DNA from: TMED109 sp002171375
GTDB taxonomy: Bacteria > Pseudomonadota > Alphaproteobacteria > TMED109
Assembly: GCA_965657505.1 (NCBI GenBank)
Contig: CBFHON010000002.1
Coordinates: 165,777 to 229,776, forward strand
DNA length: 64,000 bases
Reading direction: 5' to 3'
The translations under genes and the position numbers were made by a program. Within the stretch, counting starts at the first letter, position 1, and each line of letters starts with the position of its first letter. The notes below the pieces were generated by a model that saw only the letters and a list, made by a program, of their open reading frames with translations, was not told the origin of the DNA and made no database searches. Of this stretch, positions 35,574-45,167 are shown piece by piece.

Positions 35574-37193
35574 TTATGAAATATTAAATGAATCAAAAAA
35601 GTCATTTCCTTTGTCATCTATCACTATGAATGCAGGAAAGTCTTTTACATTTATTTTCCAAATAGCTTCCATTCCTAATTCAGGGTACTCTAAGCACTCT
35701 ACTTTAGTAATATTATTTTGAGCTAATTCTGCTCCTGGACCACCTATAGAACCTAAATAAAATCCTCCGTTATTTTTACAAGAATCTGTTACTTGCTTAG
35801 ATCTATTGCCTTTAGCTAGCATTATTCTAGAACCTCCTTTTTCTTGAAAAAATTTTACATAACTATCCATTCTACCAGCTGTAGTAGGACCAAAAGACCC
35901 TGTAACCATTCCATTTGGAGTTTTAGCTGGCCCCGCATAATAAATAGGATGATTTTTAAAATATTCTGGCATTTCTAAACCAGAGTCTAGTTTTTCTTTA
36001 ATTTTACCATGGGCCATATCTCTTGCTACAATTAATGTTCCTGTAAGTATCACTCTTGTTTTAACTTCATACTTACTTAAAATATTACAGATTTCATCTA
36101 TTGGTTTATTCAAGTCAATATGTACTGAATTTTCTGATAACTTTGAGTCAGTAATTTTAGGAAAATATTTAGAAGGGTTTTTTTCTAATTGTTCAATAAA
36201 AACTCCATTCTCATTTATTTTTGCTCGTACTTGTCGATCTGCACCGCAGCTGACTCCAATACTAATAGGAAGACTTGCACCATGTCTAGGTAATCTAATT
36301 ACTCTAATATCATGACAAAAGTACTTTCCTCCAAATTGTGCACCAATTCCAAAATCACTAGTTATCTTTAAAATTTCTTTTTCCATTTCGATATCACGAA
36401 AAGCCCTCCCTGAATTATTACCTTTAATAGGTAACTCATCTAAATACTTACATGTAGCCAATTTTAATGTTTTCATATTAAGTTCAGCAGAAGTACCTCC
36501 AATAACAATACCTAAATGATAGGGCGGACAGGCAGCTGTACCAATATTTTTAATTAGTGGTTTTAAAAAATCTAATATTTGCTTAGTTCTTATTACAGAG
36601 GGAGTGGCTTGGTATAAAAAGGTTTTATTTGCTGATCCTCCGCCTTTTGCTACAAATAAAAAACTATATTCATTATTATTTGAAGAATAAATATCAATTT
36701 GGGCAGGAAGATTTGTTTTAGTATTTATTTCCTCAAACATTGATAAAGGTGCTAATTGACTATACCTAAGATTATTTTCTTTAAATGCTCTATAAATTCC
36801 TTTTGATAAATATTCTTCATCGTCGAAATCTGTCCATACTAGTGAACCTTTTTTAGCTACAACAATTGCTGTTCCAGTATCTTGGCACATTGGTAAGACT
36901 CCACCCGCTGCTGTATTAGCATTTTTAAGAAGCGTTAAAGCAACATATTTATCATTTTCAGATGCTTCAGGGTCTTCAAATATTTGTGCTATTTGTTTTA
37001 AATGAGCTTCACGTAAAAAGTGAGAGATTTCGTAGAAAGCAATTTTAGTTAACTCCTCTAAAATATCTCTTGATACATGTAATATATTTTTTCCATTTAT
37101 CTCAGTTTTTTTAATAGGATCAAAATCTAATTTTCTATAAACTGTTTTGTCTTCGCCATATTGAAAAAGTTTCTCATAATTAAATTCAGTCAA
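35574..37193 (-). CDS. fumA: Fumarate hydratase, class I (4Fe-4S)
   Basis: Interconverts fumarate and malate in the TCA cycle through an oxygen-sensitive 4Fe-4S cluster. The 539-aa single chain holds the alpha-type half (about 40-330) and the beta-type half (about 350-535). Probable cluster cysteines lie in PMCQDTGTA near residue 103, ACPPYHLG near residue 220 and SCGADRQ. The beta half has the SFGPTTAGRMDSYV motif. It follows sspB by one base-pair-scale gap (37194/37193), so the two are co-transcribed. Confidence 0.93.
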   Translation of the reverse strand: MTEFNYEKLFQYGEDKTVYRKLDFDPIKKTEINGKNILHVSRDILEELTKIAFYEISHFLREAHLKQIAQIFEDPEASENDKYVALTLLKNANTAAGGVLPMCQDTGTAIVVAKKGSLVWTDFDDEEYLSKGIYRAFKENNLRYSQLAPLSMFEEINTKTNLPAQIDIYSSNNNEYSFLFVAKGGGSANKTFLYQATPSVIRTKQILDFLKPLIKNIGTAACPPYHLGIVIGGTSAELNMKTLKLATCKYLDELPIKGNNSGRAFRDIEMEKEILKITSDFGIGAQFGGKYFCHDIRVIRLPRHGASLPISIGVSCGADRQVRAKINENGVFIEQLEKNPSKYFPKITDSKLSENSVHIDLNKPIDEICNILSKYEVKTRVILTGTLIVARDMAHGKIKEKLDSGLEMPEYFKNHPIYYAGPAKTPNGMVTGSFGPTTAGRMDSYVKFFQEKGGSRIMLAKGNRSKQVTDSCKNNGGFYLGSIGGPGAELAQNNITKVECLEYPELGMEAIWKINVKDFPAFIVIDDKGNDFFDSFNIS

Positions 37194-37646
37194 TTATTTA
37201 TCCTTTTTAAAATCTTTAATGTTTACAATATTAATTTTATCCGTTGATTTGCTATTTAGTTTTTCAGTTTCATTGTAATCAAGTTTAGGAAATTTTAAAT
37301 GAAAATTTGCATATGGATCTGAAAAAGCAATTAATGAGTTAAAAGGTATTATAAGTATTTTTTTTATACCATCAAATGAAAGCTTCAAAGAAAAATTATT
37401 TTCTTGAACAAGTAAATCCCAAAAAGAATTTTCAATAACAATAGTCATCTCATCTGGATAATTACTTTTAATATCTTTTGGTATTTCAACATTCTCATAA
37501 TTAGTAATAAAAGTTATATAAAAATGATGCTTATTTGGTAAGCCATTTCTAGACACTTCATCTAACACATTTTTTACCAAATTTCTCATTGCTTGGATGG
37601 TAAGAGAATCATAATTTATAATAGGTTTATTATTATCATTTTGCAT
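37194..37646 (-). CDS. sspB: SspB-family ClpXP adaptor
   Basis: SspB tethers ssrA-tagged polypeptides to the ClpXP protease. The 150-aa protein shows the alphaproteobacterial SspB pattern. It has an N-terminal INYDSLTIQAMRNLVKNVLDEV helix split over residues 9-30, then PNKHHFYITFIT, YPDEMTIVIENSFWDLLV and IPFNSLIAFSDPYANFHLKF. A charged C-terminal tail would carry the ClpX-binding segment. It lies directly downstream of ssrA on the same strand, so the tag-maker and the tag adaptor are linked. Confidence 0.88.
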   Translation of the reverse strand: MQNDNNKPIINYDSLTIQAMRNLVKNVLDEVSRNGLPNKHHFYITFITNYENVEIPKDIKSNYPDEMTIVIENSFWDLLVQENNFSLKLSFDGIKKILIIPFNSLIAFSDPYANFHLKFPKLDYNETEKLNSKSTDKINIVNIKDFKKDK

Positions 37647-37663
37647 AAGCTTATATTTTATTC

Positions 37664-37990
37664 CTATAGCTAGAAGTGGTAGATAAATCTACCACTTCCA
37701 AGAGCGTTCTGTTGCCAGGTGCTTCATTATACCTCGCCCAAACGGTGTGACGCGCTGGGAGTTTAACCACGGTATTTCTTACTGACTACGCAGCAAGAGC
37801 AACCTCACGACTGTTGTCGTTTGCAGTTATAAAATTGGCCCATTACGTAGGTACCATCCCGAGCAAAAGTAAATACCCTTCAATGTATGTCGATCCTATT
37901 TCACCCCCTAAAAAATCTTTGGTGGAGGTGCCGGGTACCGCCCCCGGGTCCATTACATTTATATAATATTCCGTTTATTGCCATAGCTGA
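37664..37990 (-). ncRNA. ssrA: Circularly permuted two-piece tmRNA
   Basis: On the minus strand the acceptor piece comes first and ends CACCTCCACCA at 37920. After about 11 bases the coding piece starts GGGGGTGAAATAGGATCGAC at 37908. GGGGGTG pairs with CACCTCC to make the acceptor stem, and CCGGG-GGCGGTA-CCCGG forms the T arm. The tag frame at 37824-37786 reads ANDNSREVALAA then TAG. This permuted layout is the alphaproteobacterial form. The 5' limit of the acceptor piece (about 37985-37990) and the 3' limit of the coding piece are approximate. Confidence 0.95.
37673..37698 (-). terminator. Perfect hairpin at the end of ssrA
   Basis: GAAGTGGTAGA (37673-37683) and TCTACCACTTC (37688-37698) form an 11-bp perfect stem around a 4-base loop at the 3' end of the tmRNA coding piece. 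No T run follows on the minus strand, so it may be a structural or processing element and not a true terminator. sspB begins 27 bases beyond it. Confidence 0.5.
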
Positions 37991-38133
37991 TATAAACCAG
38001 CATTATTATTATAATTAATAGTAAATTTTTATAAAGGTTTTTAAAATATTTCTTTATAAATATAAAATAATTATTTTTATTGGTTTAATTATCGTTTATA
38101 TATTTATAATAATATTTTAACTGAGGTTAATTG

Positions 38134-39078
38134 ATGAATAATTCAAAAAACAATCTTTCTAGTGATCAACTAAATGAAATTAACTCTTCAATTAATAGTT
38201 CTAGTAAGACTATTAGGCCTGTTGCACCAGGTATAGAAAAAATATTGTATCAAGTGTTTCCAGCATTAGACCATGGCTTCGTTAGAGTAGTAGATTATAT
38301 GGGAGATGATCAAGCAATTGTTCAAGCTGCAAGAGTTTCATATGGTAAAGGTACTAGCCGTGTTTCGGAAGATAGAGGACTTATTAGATATCTTATGAGA
38401 CATAGACATTCTACTCCTTTTGAAATGTGTGAAATAAAATTACATGTTAAATTACCTATGTTTATTGCAAGACAATGGATTAGGCATCGTACAGCAAGTA
38501 TAAATGAATATTCAGCTAGATATTCAGTGCTAGATAAAGAATTTTATATACCAGAAGAAAAAGATTTAGCAGTTCAGTCTAAGCTAAATAAACAAGGAAG
38601 GGGTAATATTCTTTCGCCTAAAGATTCTGAAGAAGCATTATTTTTATTAAAAAGAGATGCAGAAAAATCCTATGAAACATATGAGTATTTATTAAATGAA
38701 AATAATAAAGGCGAAGTAATTGATGAAAACCGTGATGGGTTATCTAGAGAGCTAGCAAGAATAAACCTAACATTAAACACATATACTCAATGGTACTGGA
38801 AAACTAATTTACATAATTTAATGAATTTTATTTTTCTAAGAGCGGATAGTCATGCTCAATATGAAATTAGAGTTTATGCTGATATTATATATAAAATTAT
38901 GGAATCTTGGGTGCCAATTACAGCAGAAGCTTTTAATAGCTATAGATCTGGATCTGTTGAATTATCTGCAGAAGCTATAAATGTAATAAAACTTATGTTA
39001 GCGGGTAATAAAGTTGATCAAAAGACTAGTGGATTAAGTTTAAGAGAATGGAATGAATTACATAATTATTTAAAATAA
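38134..39078 (+). CDS. thyX: Flavin-dependent thymidylate synthase ThyX
   Basis: Makes dTMP from dUMP using FAD and methylene-tetrahydrofolate. The ThyX signature RHRTASINEYSARYS is near residue 125, with QWIRHR before it and ELARINLTLNTYTQWYWKTN later. The C-terminal R-S-G-S region also fits. A 314-aa length from ATG 38134 is chosen because GAGG lies seven bases upstream; TTG 38131 would add one residue. The 25-residue Ser/Asn-rich N-terminus is an extension typical of alphaproteobacterial members. Convergent with mrp. Confidence 0.95.
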   Translation: MNNSKNNLSSDQLNEINSSINSSSKTIRPVAPGIEKILYQVFPALDHGFVRVVDYMGDDQAIVQAARVSYGKGTSRVSEDRGLIRYLMRHRHSTPFEMCEIKLHVKLPMFIARQWIRHRTASINEYSARYSVLDKEFYIPEEKDLAVQSKLNKQGRGNILSPKDSEEALFLLKRDAEKSYETYEYLLNENNKGEVIDENRDGLSRELARINLTLNTYTQWYWKTNLHNLMNFIFLRADSHAQYEIRVYADIIYKIMESWVPITAEAFNSYRSGSVELSAEAINVIKLMLAGNKVDQKTSGLSLREWNELHNYLK

Positions 39079-39084
39079 TTTAAA

Positions 39085-40197
39085 TTATTCAAATTTTATA
39101 GTAGGTCCTTCAGTTTTTGCGTTTTCAGATTTTTCAAGAAAGTATATTAACTTATCCGAAATATTATCAAAATAAGTTGCGTTATTGCTTTTTTCTAAAA
39201 TTGTTTTATTAGGTTTTCCTTCATCGGAGTTAATACGAATATTGATATCTAATGGTATCTCTCCTAAAAACTCAACTTCCATATCTTTTGATGTTTGTTT
39301 TGCACCGCCATGACCAAATATTTTAGCTTCTGATCCACAATTTGTACATATATAATAACTCATATTTTCAACTATACCAACAATTGGTACATTAACTTTT
39401 TTAAACATATTTAAACCTTTTCGAGCATCTATTAAAGCAATATCTTGAGGGGTTGATACTATTATAGCTCCAGATAAAGGAACTCTTTGACTCATAGTTA
39501 ATTGAACATCTCCTGTACCCGGAGGCATATCTATGAGAAGTAGATCTAATTCGCCCCATTCAACATCTTTGATTAATTGTTCCAATGCTCCTTGAACCAT
39601 TGGCCCACGCCAAACCATCGGCTTATCTTCATCAATTAAAAAACCAATAGACATACATTTTATACCATATTTATCTATAGTTGTAATTTTTCCATTTGCA
39701 GTTTGTTCGGGTTTCATATCTTTTAATCCAAGCATTCTAGGTTGGGAAGGTCCATATATATCTGCATCTAGTATTCCTACTTTTATATTTTTATTACTAA
39801 GTGATAAAGCTAGATTTGTAGTTAAAGTAGATTTACCTACTCCTCCTTTTCCTGATGCAATTGCTATAATATTTTTTATGCCCTCAGGTTTTATTCCATT
39901 ATTATTAATCACTTTATTATCCGTATTTTTTTTAGAAATATTTTTACTATCTAATTCTGAAGTTAATAAAATATTATAATTTAAATTACTTTCATACTGA
40001 TTTAGAAGTTTTTTACATTCTATTATAATTTTTTCATAAAGTTCTTCTTTATATTTTATATGAAAAATTATAGATACTAAATTATCTTCAATAATTATGT
40101 TTTTTAATGTTCCAGTCGATACTATATTTTCTTTTGTTTCAATATCCCTAACATTTTTTAGGATATTTATTATAATATTTTTATTAATTTTTATCAT
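39085..40197 (-). CDS. mrp: Mrp/ApbC P-loop Fe-S carrier protein
   Basis: A 370-aa ATPase that carries and transfers Fe-S clusters. The N-terminal DUF59-like part (about 1-90) is degenerate. The deviant Walker A GKGGVGKST lies near residue 118, with DADIYGPSQPRMLG, WGELDLLLIDMPPGTGD and the cluster-binding CTNCGSE motif near residue 288. An Asn-rich linker separates the two parts. The C-terminal IPLDINIRINSDEGKP block is normal. Its promoter must lie in the 154-base gap shared with hflK. Confidence 0.93.
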   Translation of the reverse strand: MIKINKNIIINILKNVRDIETKENIVSTGTLKNIIIEDNLVSIIFHIKYKEELYEKIIIECKKLLNQYESNLNYNILLTSELDSKNISKKNTDNKVINNNGIKPEGIKNIIAIASGKGGVGKSTLTTNLALSLSNKNIKVGILDADIYGPSQPRMLGLKDMKPEQTANGKITTIDKYGIKCMSIGFLIDEDKPMVWRGPMVQGALEQLIKDVEWGELDLLLIDMPPGTGDVQLTMSQRVPLSGAIIVSTPQDIALIDARKGLNMFKKVNVPIVGIVENMSYYICTNCGSEAKIFGHGGAKQTSKDMEVEFLGEIPLDINIRINSDEGKPNKTILEKSNNATYFDNISDKLIYFLEKSENAKTEGPTIKFE

Positions 40198-40294
40198 TTT
40201 TACCTTAATTTATTAATTTAGCTAATTATAGCTTGTAATATAATAATTATATACCAATATATTATAGTAATAATATAAGAATAATTTATGAAAG

Positions 40295-40323
40295 TTTGCA
40301 AAAAATAATACGATTGCTATAAA
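40295..40323 (+). promoter_or_regulatory. Candidate sigma-70 promoter for hflK
   Basis: TTTGCA (40295-40300) and TATAAA (40318-40323) are separated by 17 bases and lie 29 bases before the hflK start. The region is very AT-rich, so the match is only suggestive. Confidence 0.4.
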
Positions 40324-40351
40324 TATTTAAATTTAAAAAAAGGAATTAAAC

Positions 40352-41467
40352 ATGCCATGGAATAGTAATGACGATGGTCCATGGGGATCAGGCGGGAGCG
40401 GCCCCTCAAATAATGGTTCCCCAAAAAATAATAATCCGTGGAATAATAATAATAATATTGATGACATTATAAAGAGTGCTAAAGAAAAAGCTAACTCTTT
40501 TCTGCCTGGAGGTAAAAAAGGAATTTCATTGATATTAATCGCTATCTTAGCAATATGGATGGTAAGTGGCTTTTATACTGTAGGACCAGAAGAGCAGGGT
40601 GTTGTTTTAAGGTTTGGAAAATATATTGAGACAACTTCTTCAGGTTTAAATTATCATCTTCCTACTCCTGTAGAAAAGGTAACAGTAGTGCCAGTCACTA
40701 CTACCAGAAATATAGAAATAGGTTTTAGGAAAGGCTCAGATAGAGGTGGCCAAATTAGTTCTAGAAATCTGGATGATGAGTCACTTATGTTAACAGGTGA
40801 TGAGAATATAGTTGATGTAAACTTTGTGGTGCAATGGTATGTTGGAGACGCTGCTAACTATTTATTTAATATCAGAAATCCTAGTCAAAATATTAAAGAT
40901 GGCGCAGAAAGTGTTATGAGAGAAATAATGGGTAGGACAAATATTGAGTTTGCTTTGTCCGAAGGAAGAGAGCAAATTAGACAAGAGGCACAGCAAATGC
41001 TTCAGGACATCTTAGATTCTTATAACGCTGGAATAATTATATCATCATTATTAATGCAAAGAGTTGATCCACCAGCAACTGTAATAGATGATTATAGAGA
41101 TGTTCAACGAGCTAGGGCAGATAAAGAGAGATTAATAAATGAATCAGAGGCTTATGCAAATAGAATAGTTCCAGAAGCAAGAGGAGAAGCTTCAAAAATT
41201 ATGGCAGAAGCTGAGGGTTATAAAGAACAAGTTATTGCAAGAGCAGAGGGAGCTGCTCAAAGATTTATTTCTATTTATAATGAATATGCTAATGCTAAAG
41301 ATGTTACTAAAAGAAGAATATATTTAGAAACAATGGAGGAACTAATGCAAAATACAAAAAAAATTATCATAGATAAAAACGCTGGTACTGGAGTAGTTCC
41401 TTATTTACCTTTACCTGAATTAAAAAGTAAGAATAGTAATAACTCTGTAAGTGGAGATTCTAGATGA
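40352..41467 (+). CDS. hflK: FtsH modulator HflK
   Basis: A 371-aa SPFH/prohibitin-family protein that forms a membrane cage with HflC around the FtsH protease. It has the Gly/Asn/Pro-rich N-terminus usual for HflK (about 1-50), a transmembrane helix (about 54-75), the SPFH domain beginning TVGPEEQGVVLRFGKY, and a helical C-terminal part with ARAEGAAQRF. AAAAAGGAAT precedes the ATG. It overlaps hflC by four bases (ATGA). Confidence 0.94.
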   Translation: MPWNSNDDGPWGSGGSGPSNNGSPKNNNPWNNNNNIDDIIKSAKEKANSFLPGGKKGISLILIAILAIWMVSGFYTVGPEEQGVVLRFGKYIETTSSGLNYHLPTPVEKVTVVPVTTTRNIEIGFRKGSDRGGQISSRNLDDESLMLTGDENIVDVNFVVQWYVGDAANYLFNIRNPSQNIKDGAESVMREIMGRTNIEFALSEGREQIRQEAQQMLQDILDSYNAGIIISSLLMQRVDPPATVIDDYRDVQRARADKERLINESEAYANRIVPEARGEASKIMAEAEGYKEQVIARAEGAAQRFISIYNEYANAKDVTKRRIYLETMEELMQNTKKIIIDKNAGTGVVPYLPLPELKSKNSNNSVSGDSR

Positions 41468-42330
41468 CACCTAAAAAAATAGCTGTAATAGTATTTGTTT
41501 TAATAGTCTTTTTCATAGGAGGATCTAGCTTTTTTTATGTAGATCAAAGAGTTCAAGCTCTAGTTCTTCAATTTGGAGAACCTGTAAAATTGATTAAAGA
41601 ACCTGGACTGCAATTTAAAATACCTTTAGTGCAAAACGTAGAATATTTTGATAAAAGATTAATTTTATTTGATAATCCTAGAGAAGAAATAATTAGTTCA
41701 GATAAAAAAAGACTTATCGTTGATGCTTTTGCAAGATATGTAATAACTGATCCACTTAGATATTATCAATCAGTTAGATATGAGGCTGCATTAAGAAATA
41801 GATTAGGGTCTATTTTAAATGATAGTTTGCGACAAGTTTTAGGCCGAGTTCCGTTAAAAGACGTTATCTCTAACAAAAGAAAAGTACTTTTAGATGAAGT
41901 AGGAAATTTAGTAGCAGAAGAAGCTAAAGAATTTGGAATAAAAGTTGAGGATGTTAGAATAAGGAGAGCAGACTTACCGCCAGCCAATTCGGAAGCTATA
42001 TTTAGAAGAATGCAAACTGAAAGGCAACAAGAGGCGGCTCAATTTAGGGCAGAGGGAGCTGAAGAAGCGAGAAAGATAACATCAGAATCAGAAAGAGAAA
42101 GAACGGTTCTTTTAGCTAATGCTGAAAGAGATGGAGAAATACTTCGCGGTCAAGGTGATGCAGGTAAAAATAAAATATTAGGGGAAGCTTTTAGTAGAGA
42201 CCCTGAATTTTTCTCATTTTATAGATCTATGAAAGCATACAGTCTTGCATTAAATGATGAAGATACAACTATGGTTTTGTCACCAGATAGTGAGTTTTTC
42301 AATTTTTTCAGTAATATTGATGGAAAATAA
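41464..42330 (+). CDS. hflC: FtsH modulator HflC
   Basis: The 288-aa partner of HflK. A transmembrane helix spans about residues 5-23, followed by the SPFH domain (DQRVQALVLQFGEPVKLI) and the conserved DVRIRRADLPPANSEAIF segment. A long Glu/Ala/Arg-rich helix (RMQTERQQEAAQFRAEG) and the SFYRSMKAY tail complete it. Translation is coupled to hflK. A DUF2065 gene and degP follow on the same strand, a standard proteobacterial envelope-quality-control order. Confidence 0.94.
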   Translation: MTPKKIAVIVFVLIVFFIGGSSFFYVDQRVQALVLQFGEPVKLIKEPGLQFKIPLVQNVEYFDKRLILFDNPREEIISSDKKRLIVDAFARYVITDPLRYYQSVRYEAALRNRLGSILNDSLRQVLGRVPLKDVISNKRKVLLDEVGNLVAEEAKEFGIKVEDVRIRRADLPPANSEAIFRRMQTERQQEAAQFRAEGAEEARKITSESERERTVLLANAERDGEILRGQGDAGKNKILGEAFSRDPEFFSFYRSMKAYSLALNDEDTTMVLSPDSEFFNFFSNIDGK

Positions 42331-42348
42331 TAATTATTTTTATACTTA

Positions 42349-42552
42349 ATGAGTTTTGATTTAGATATTATAAGACTAGTATTTTTTTGTATATCCATAG
42401 TATTTATATTTGAGGGTATAATTTACGCTCTTTTTCCAGACTATGTAAAAAAAATGTTAAATTATATTATTAGTCTAAATAGTAATTCAATCAGAATAAT
42501 AGGTTTTTTGTTTCTTTTGGTTGGAACTATAACACTTTATATAATTTTCTAA
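42349..42552 (+). CDS. DUF2065 small membrane protein
   Basis: A 67-aa protein with two hydrophobic helices (about residues 7-27 and 46-66) and the DUF2065 pattern FEGIIYALFPDYVKKML...IRIIGFLFLLVGTITLYII. Function unknown. DUF2065 genes lie next to hflC and degP in many proteobacteria, so a link to membrane proteolysis is suggested by position. It starts 18 bases after hflC. Confidence 0.85.
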   Translation: MSFDLDIIRLVFFCISIVFIFEGIIYALFPDYVKKMLNYIISLNSNSIRIIGFLFLLVGTITLYIIF

Positions 42553-42691
42553 AAAGTGATCGGAATTCTATTTTTTTATGTAAATAGATATATAATTTGT
42601 TTCATTAATAAATTTTAATATAATGGAAATATTCTAGTTAGGTTTATTAATATATATAGTCATTATATTGTAATATAAAAAAGGTAGTATT

Positions 42692-44143
42692 ATGTCATTA
42701 AATTTGTCTTGTTTAAGAGTTTTTTTAACATCTTGCATTTTAGTTACAGCTTTTTCTTTTAATTCATTTGCAGATAGTTATCCACCAGACTTTTCAGAAC
42801 TTTCTGCTAGGCTTTCTCCTGCTGTTGTTAGTATATCTACTACTATGTCATTAGAACCAGCAGCTCCAGGCGCTCCAAAATTTCCCCCAGGTTCTCCTTT
42901 TGAAGATTTTTTTAATGACTTTTTTGAAAAGCGTGGAGGACAAAGACCTCCTAGAGAAAGACGACCACAACAAGCTATGGGTTCTGGTTTTATCATAGAT
43001 GAAACTGGGCTAATAGTAACAAACAATCATGTTATAGAAGACGCTGTATCTATTAACGTAATTTTAACAGATAATAGGACATTTAAGGCCGAGTTAATAG
43101 GTAAAGATAAAAAAACGGATTTAGCTCTTCTTAAAATTGAGACAGAAGATAAACTGCCTACAGTGAGCTGGGGAGATTCAGATACAGCTAAAGTTGGAAA
43201 TTGGGTCTTAGCTATTGGTAACCCCTTTGGTTTGGTAAATACTGTTACGGCAGGTATTATATCAGCAAGAGGAAGGGACATTAGTGCAGGACCCTTTGAT
43301 GATTTTATTCAAACAGATGCATCTATAAATAGAGGCAATTCCGGTGGGCCTTTATTTAATTTAGATGGTGAAGTAGTTGGCATTAATACAGCAATTTTCT
43401 CTCCTAGTGGAGGAAGCGTGGGTATAGGTTTTTCAGTTCCTTCAAACTTAGCTAAAGGTGTAATATTTCAATTAAGTAAATATGGAAAAACTAAAAGGGG
43501 GTGGTTAGGTGTAAGAATCCAAACTGTTACTGATGATATTGCCTCTAGTTTAGGGTTGGATGAAACTAAGGGAGCTCTTATATCTGGAGTTATGCCTGAT
43601 GGTCCAGCTAAATTAGCAGGTATTAAATCTGGTGATGTAATAATTAAATTTGATGGTAAAAATGTAGAAGATATGAGAAGTCTTCCAAGGATTGTAGCTG
43701 AAACTGAAATAGATAAACCTGTTTCTGTTGAAGTATGGAGAAATGGTATCCCTATGAAACTTCAAGTTATAGTAGGAGAAATGGAAGAAGAGGAAAAAGT
43801 ATCAGAAATCAAACCAAAAAATAATCCAGATGAGACATTAGAGATAGAAGAATTAGGTCTTCTGTTAAGCAATATATCAAATGATTACAGGACAAAATTT
43901 AATATACCTAGTAATCTTAGTGGTGTACTTATTCTTAATGTAAGATCAGAAACTGATGCATCTGATAAAGGAATACTTCCGGGAGACATTATTATAGAAG
44001 TATCTCAAAATAAGGTTTTTACTCCTACAGATGTAGAAATGAGAGTAAATGAAGAGATTAGGTCTTCTAGAGACTTTGCTTTATTATTAATAAATCGTAA
44101 AGGAACTTTATCTTACATAGCACTAAAGTTAAGTAAAAATTAA
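42692..44143 (+). CDS. degP: Periplasmic serine protease DegP/HtrA
   Basis: A 483-aa Do-family protease/chaperone. The signal peptide covers about residues 1-27. The catalytic triad is H113 (NNHVIE), D143 (KTDLALLK) and S217 (GNSGGP). Two PDZ domains follow (about 265-355 and 385-480), with the first containing GWLGVRIQ. The LA loop (about 60-95) is Pro/Arg-rich and shorter than in E. coli DegP, as in MucD/DegQ types. AAAAAGGTAGT precedes the ATG. Confidence 0.95.
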   Translation: MSLNLSCLRVFLTSCILVTAFSFNSFADSYPPDFSELSARLSPAVVSISTTMSLEPAAPGAPKFPPGSPFEDFFNDFFEKRGGQRPPRERRPQQAMGSGFIIDETGLIVTNNHVIEDAVSINVILTDNRTFKAELIGKDKKTDLALLKIETEDKLPTVSWGDSDTAKVGNWVLAIGNPFGLVNTVTAGIISARGRDISAGPFDDFIQTDASINRGNSGGPLFNLDGEVVGINTAIFSPSGGSVGIGFSVPSNLAKGVIFQLSKYGKTKRGWLGVRIQTVTDDIASSLGLDETKGALISGVMPDGPAKLAGIKSGDVIIKFDGKNVEDMRSLPRIVAETEIDKPVSVEVWRNGIPMKLQVIVGEMEEEEKVSEIKPKNNPDETLEIEELGLLLSNISNDYRTKFNIPSNLSGVLILNVRSETDASDKGILPGDIIIEVSQNKVFTPTDVEMRVNEEIRSSRDFALLLINRKGTLSYIALKLSKN

Positions 44144-44160
44144 TTATTTAAGGATTAAAA

Positions 44161-45102
44161 ATTAAAATAAGTAATTCAAACCCTATAATTGTTATTGCCG
44201 GTCCTACAGCTTCAGGAAAATCAGAATTTGCAATATCTTTATGTAAAAAAATTAATGGAGTTATAATTAATTTTGATAGCATGCAGGTTTATAAAGAATT
44301 AAGGATCATTTCAGCGAGGCCGGATAAGTATTCAGAAAAAATAGTCAATCATAAATTATATGGATATATTTCTGGTAAAAATAGATGCTCCGCATTAATG
44401 TGGAGTGAAAGAGCATTATATGAAATTTCATCTGCACTAAAAAAAAGTATTATTCCAATATTGGTCGGTGGTTCCGGACTTTATATAAAAGCATTGATAG
44501 ATGGTATAAGTGATGTTCCTATAACTTCTGTAGAGTATAGAAAAAAAGCCGAAGATGTTTTGTCAATTGATGGTAATGAAAATTTTTACTATAGATTAAA
44601 AAATATTGATAATAAACTTATATATAATATTAGCATTAATGATAGACAAAGATTAATTAGGTCATACTCAGTTTGGTTAGCAACGGGGAAAACTTTATAT
44701 GAGTGGAGGTTAAGTGATAAAAGGTCTAATAAGATAGATAATAAATTTCTGAAAATTAAACTATTATCAAATAGAAAATTACTTCGTGAAAACATTCGAG
44801 ATAGGTTTTTTAAAATGATAGAGCAGGGAGCCTTAAAAGAAGTTTCTAAACTTGAAAGCTTTGATGAAAGTTTGCCAATAATGAAAGCACATGGCGTAAG
44901 AGAATTATTATCGGTAAATAGAAATGAAATTTCTCTTGAAGAAGCAGCAGAAGTTACAATTAATCATACTAATCAATATGCAAAAAGACAAGAGACTTGG
45001 TTTAAGCATCAGTATAATGCGGATTATGAAATAATTAATTTTAATGATAATATCGATAAATATTGTAGTAATGTCTTGTCTTTGTATAAGAAATTGTATT
45101 AA
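44161..45102 (+). CDS. miaA: tRNA dimethylallyltransferase MiaA, apparent ATT start
   Basis: Adds dimethylallyl to A37 of tRNAs that read U-initial codons. The nucleotide site GPTASGKS is residues 14-21 and INFDSMQVYKEL follows. These lie upstream of the first in-frame ATG (44281), so a later start would delete the P-loop. An in-frame stop at 44149 leaves TTA, AAA, ATT and ATA as possible starts. ATT 44161 has AAGGA six bases before it and gives a 313-aa protein of normal length beginning MKIS. GGSGLYIKALIDG and KRQETWFKHQY are also conserved. An error of one base could hide an ATG. Confidence 0.9.
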   Translation: MKISNSNPIIVIAGPTASGKSEFAISLCKKINGVIINFDSMQVYKELRIISARPDKYSEKIVNHKLYGYISGKNRCSALMWSERALYEISSALKKSIIPILVGGSGLYIKALIDGISDVPITSVEYRKKAEDVLSIDGNENFYYRLKNIDNKLIYNISINDRQRLIRSYSVWLATGKTLYEWRLSDKRSNKIDNKFLKIKLLSNRKLLRENIRDRFFKMIEQGALKEVSKLESFDESLPIMKAHGVRELLSVNRNEISLEEAAEVTINHTNQYAKRQETWFKHQYNADYEIINFNDNIDKYCSNVLSLYKKLY

Positions 45103-45167
45103 TAAGGTCTTAATTATTTTTATAAACAAATATTTTGTAACATATTATAAATAAAAAAGAGTAATTT

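Noticed and set aside
42778..43281. Two minus-strand ORFs inside degP
   Set aside because: They are shadows of the well-supported degP frame, with no ribosome sites or recognisable domains.
44281..45102. A 273-aa MiaA starting at the first in-frame ATG
   Set aside because: This start removes the GPTASGKS nucleotide site that is present in frame upstream, so the true start must be earlier.
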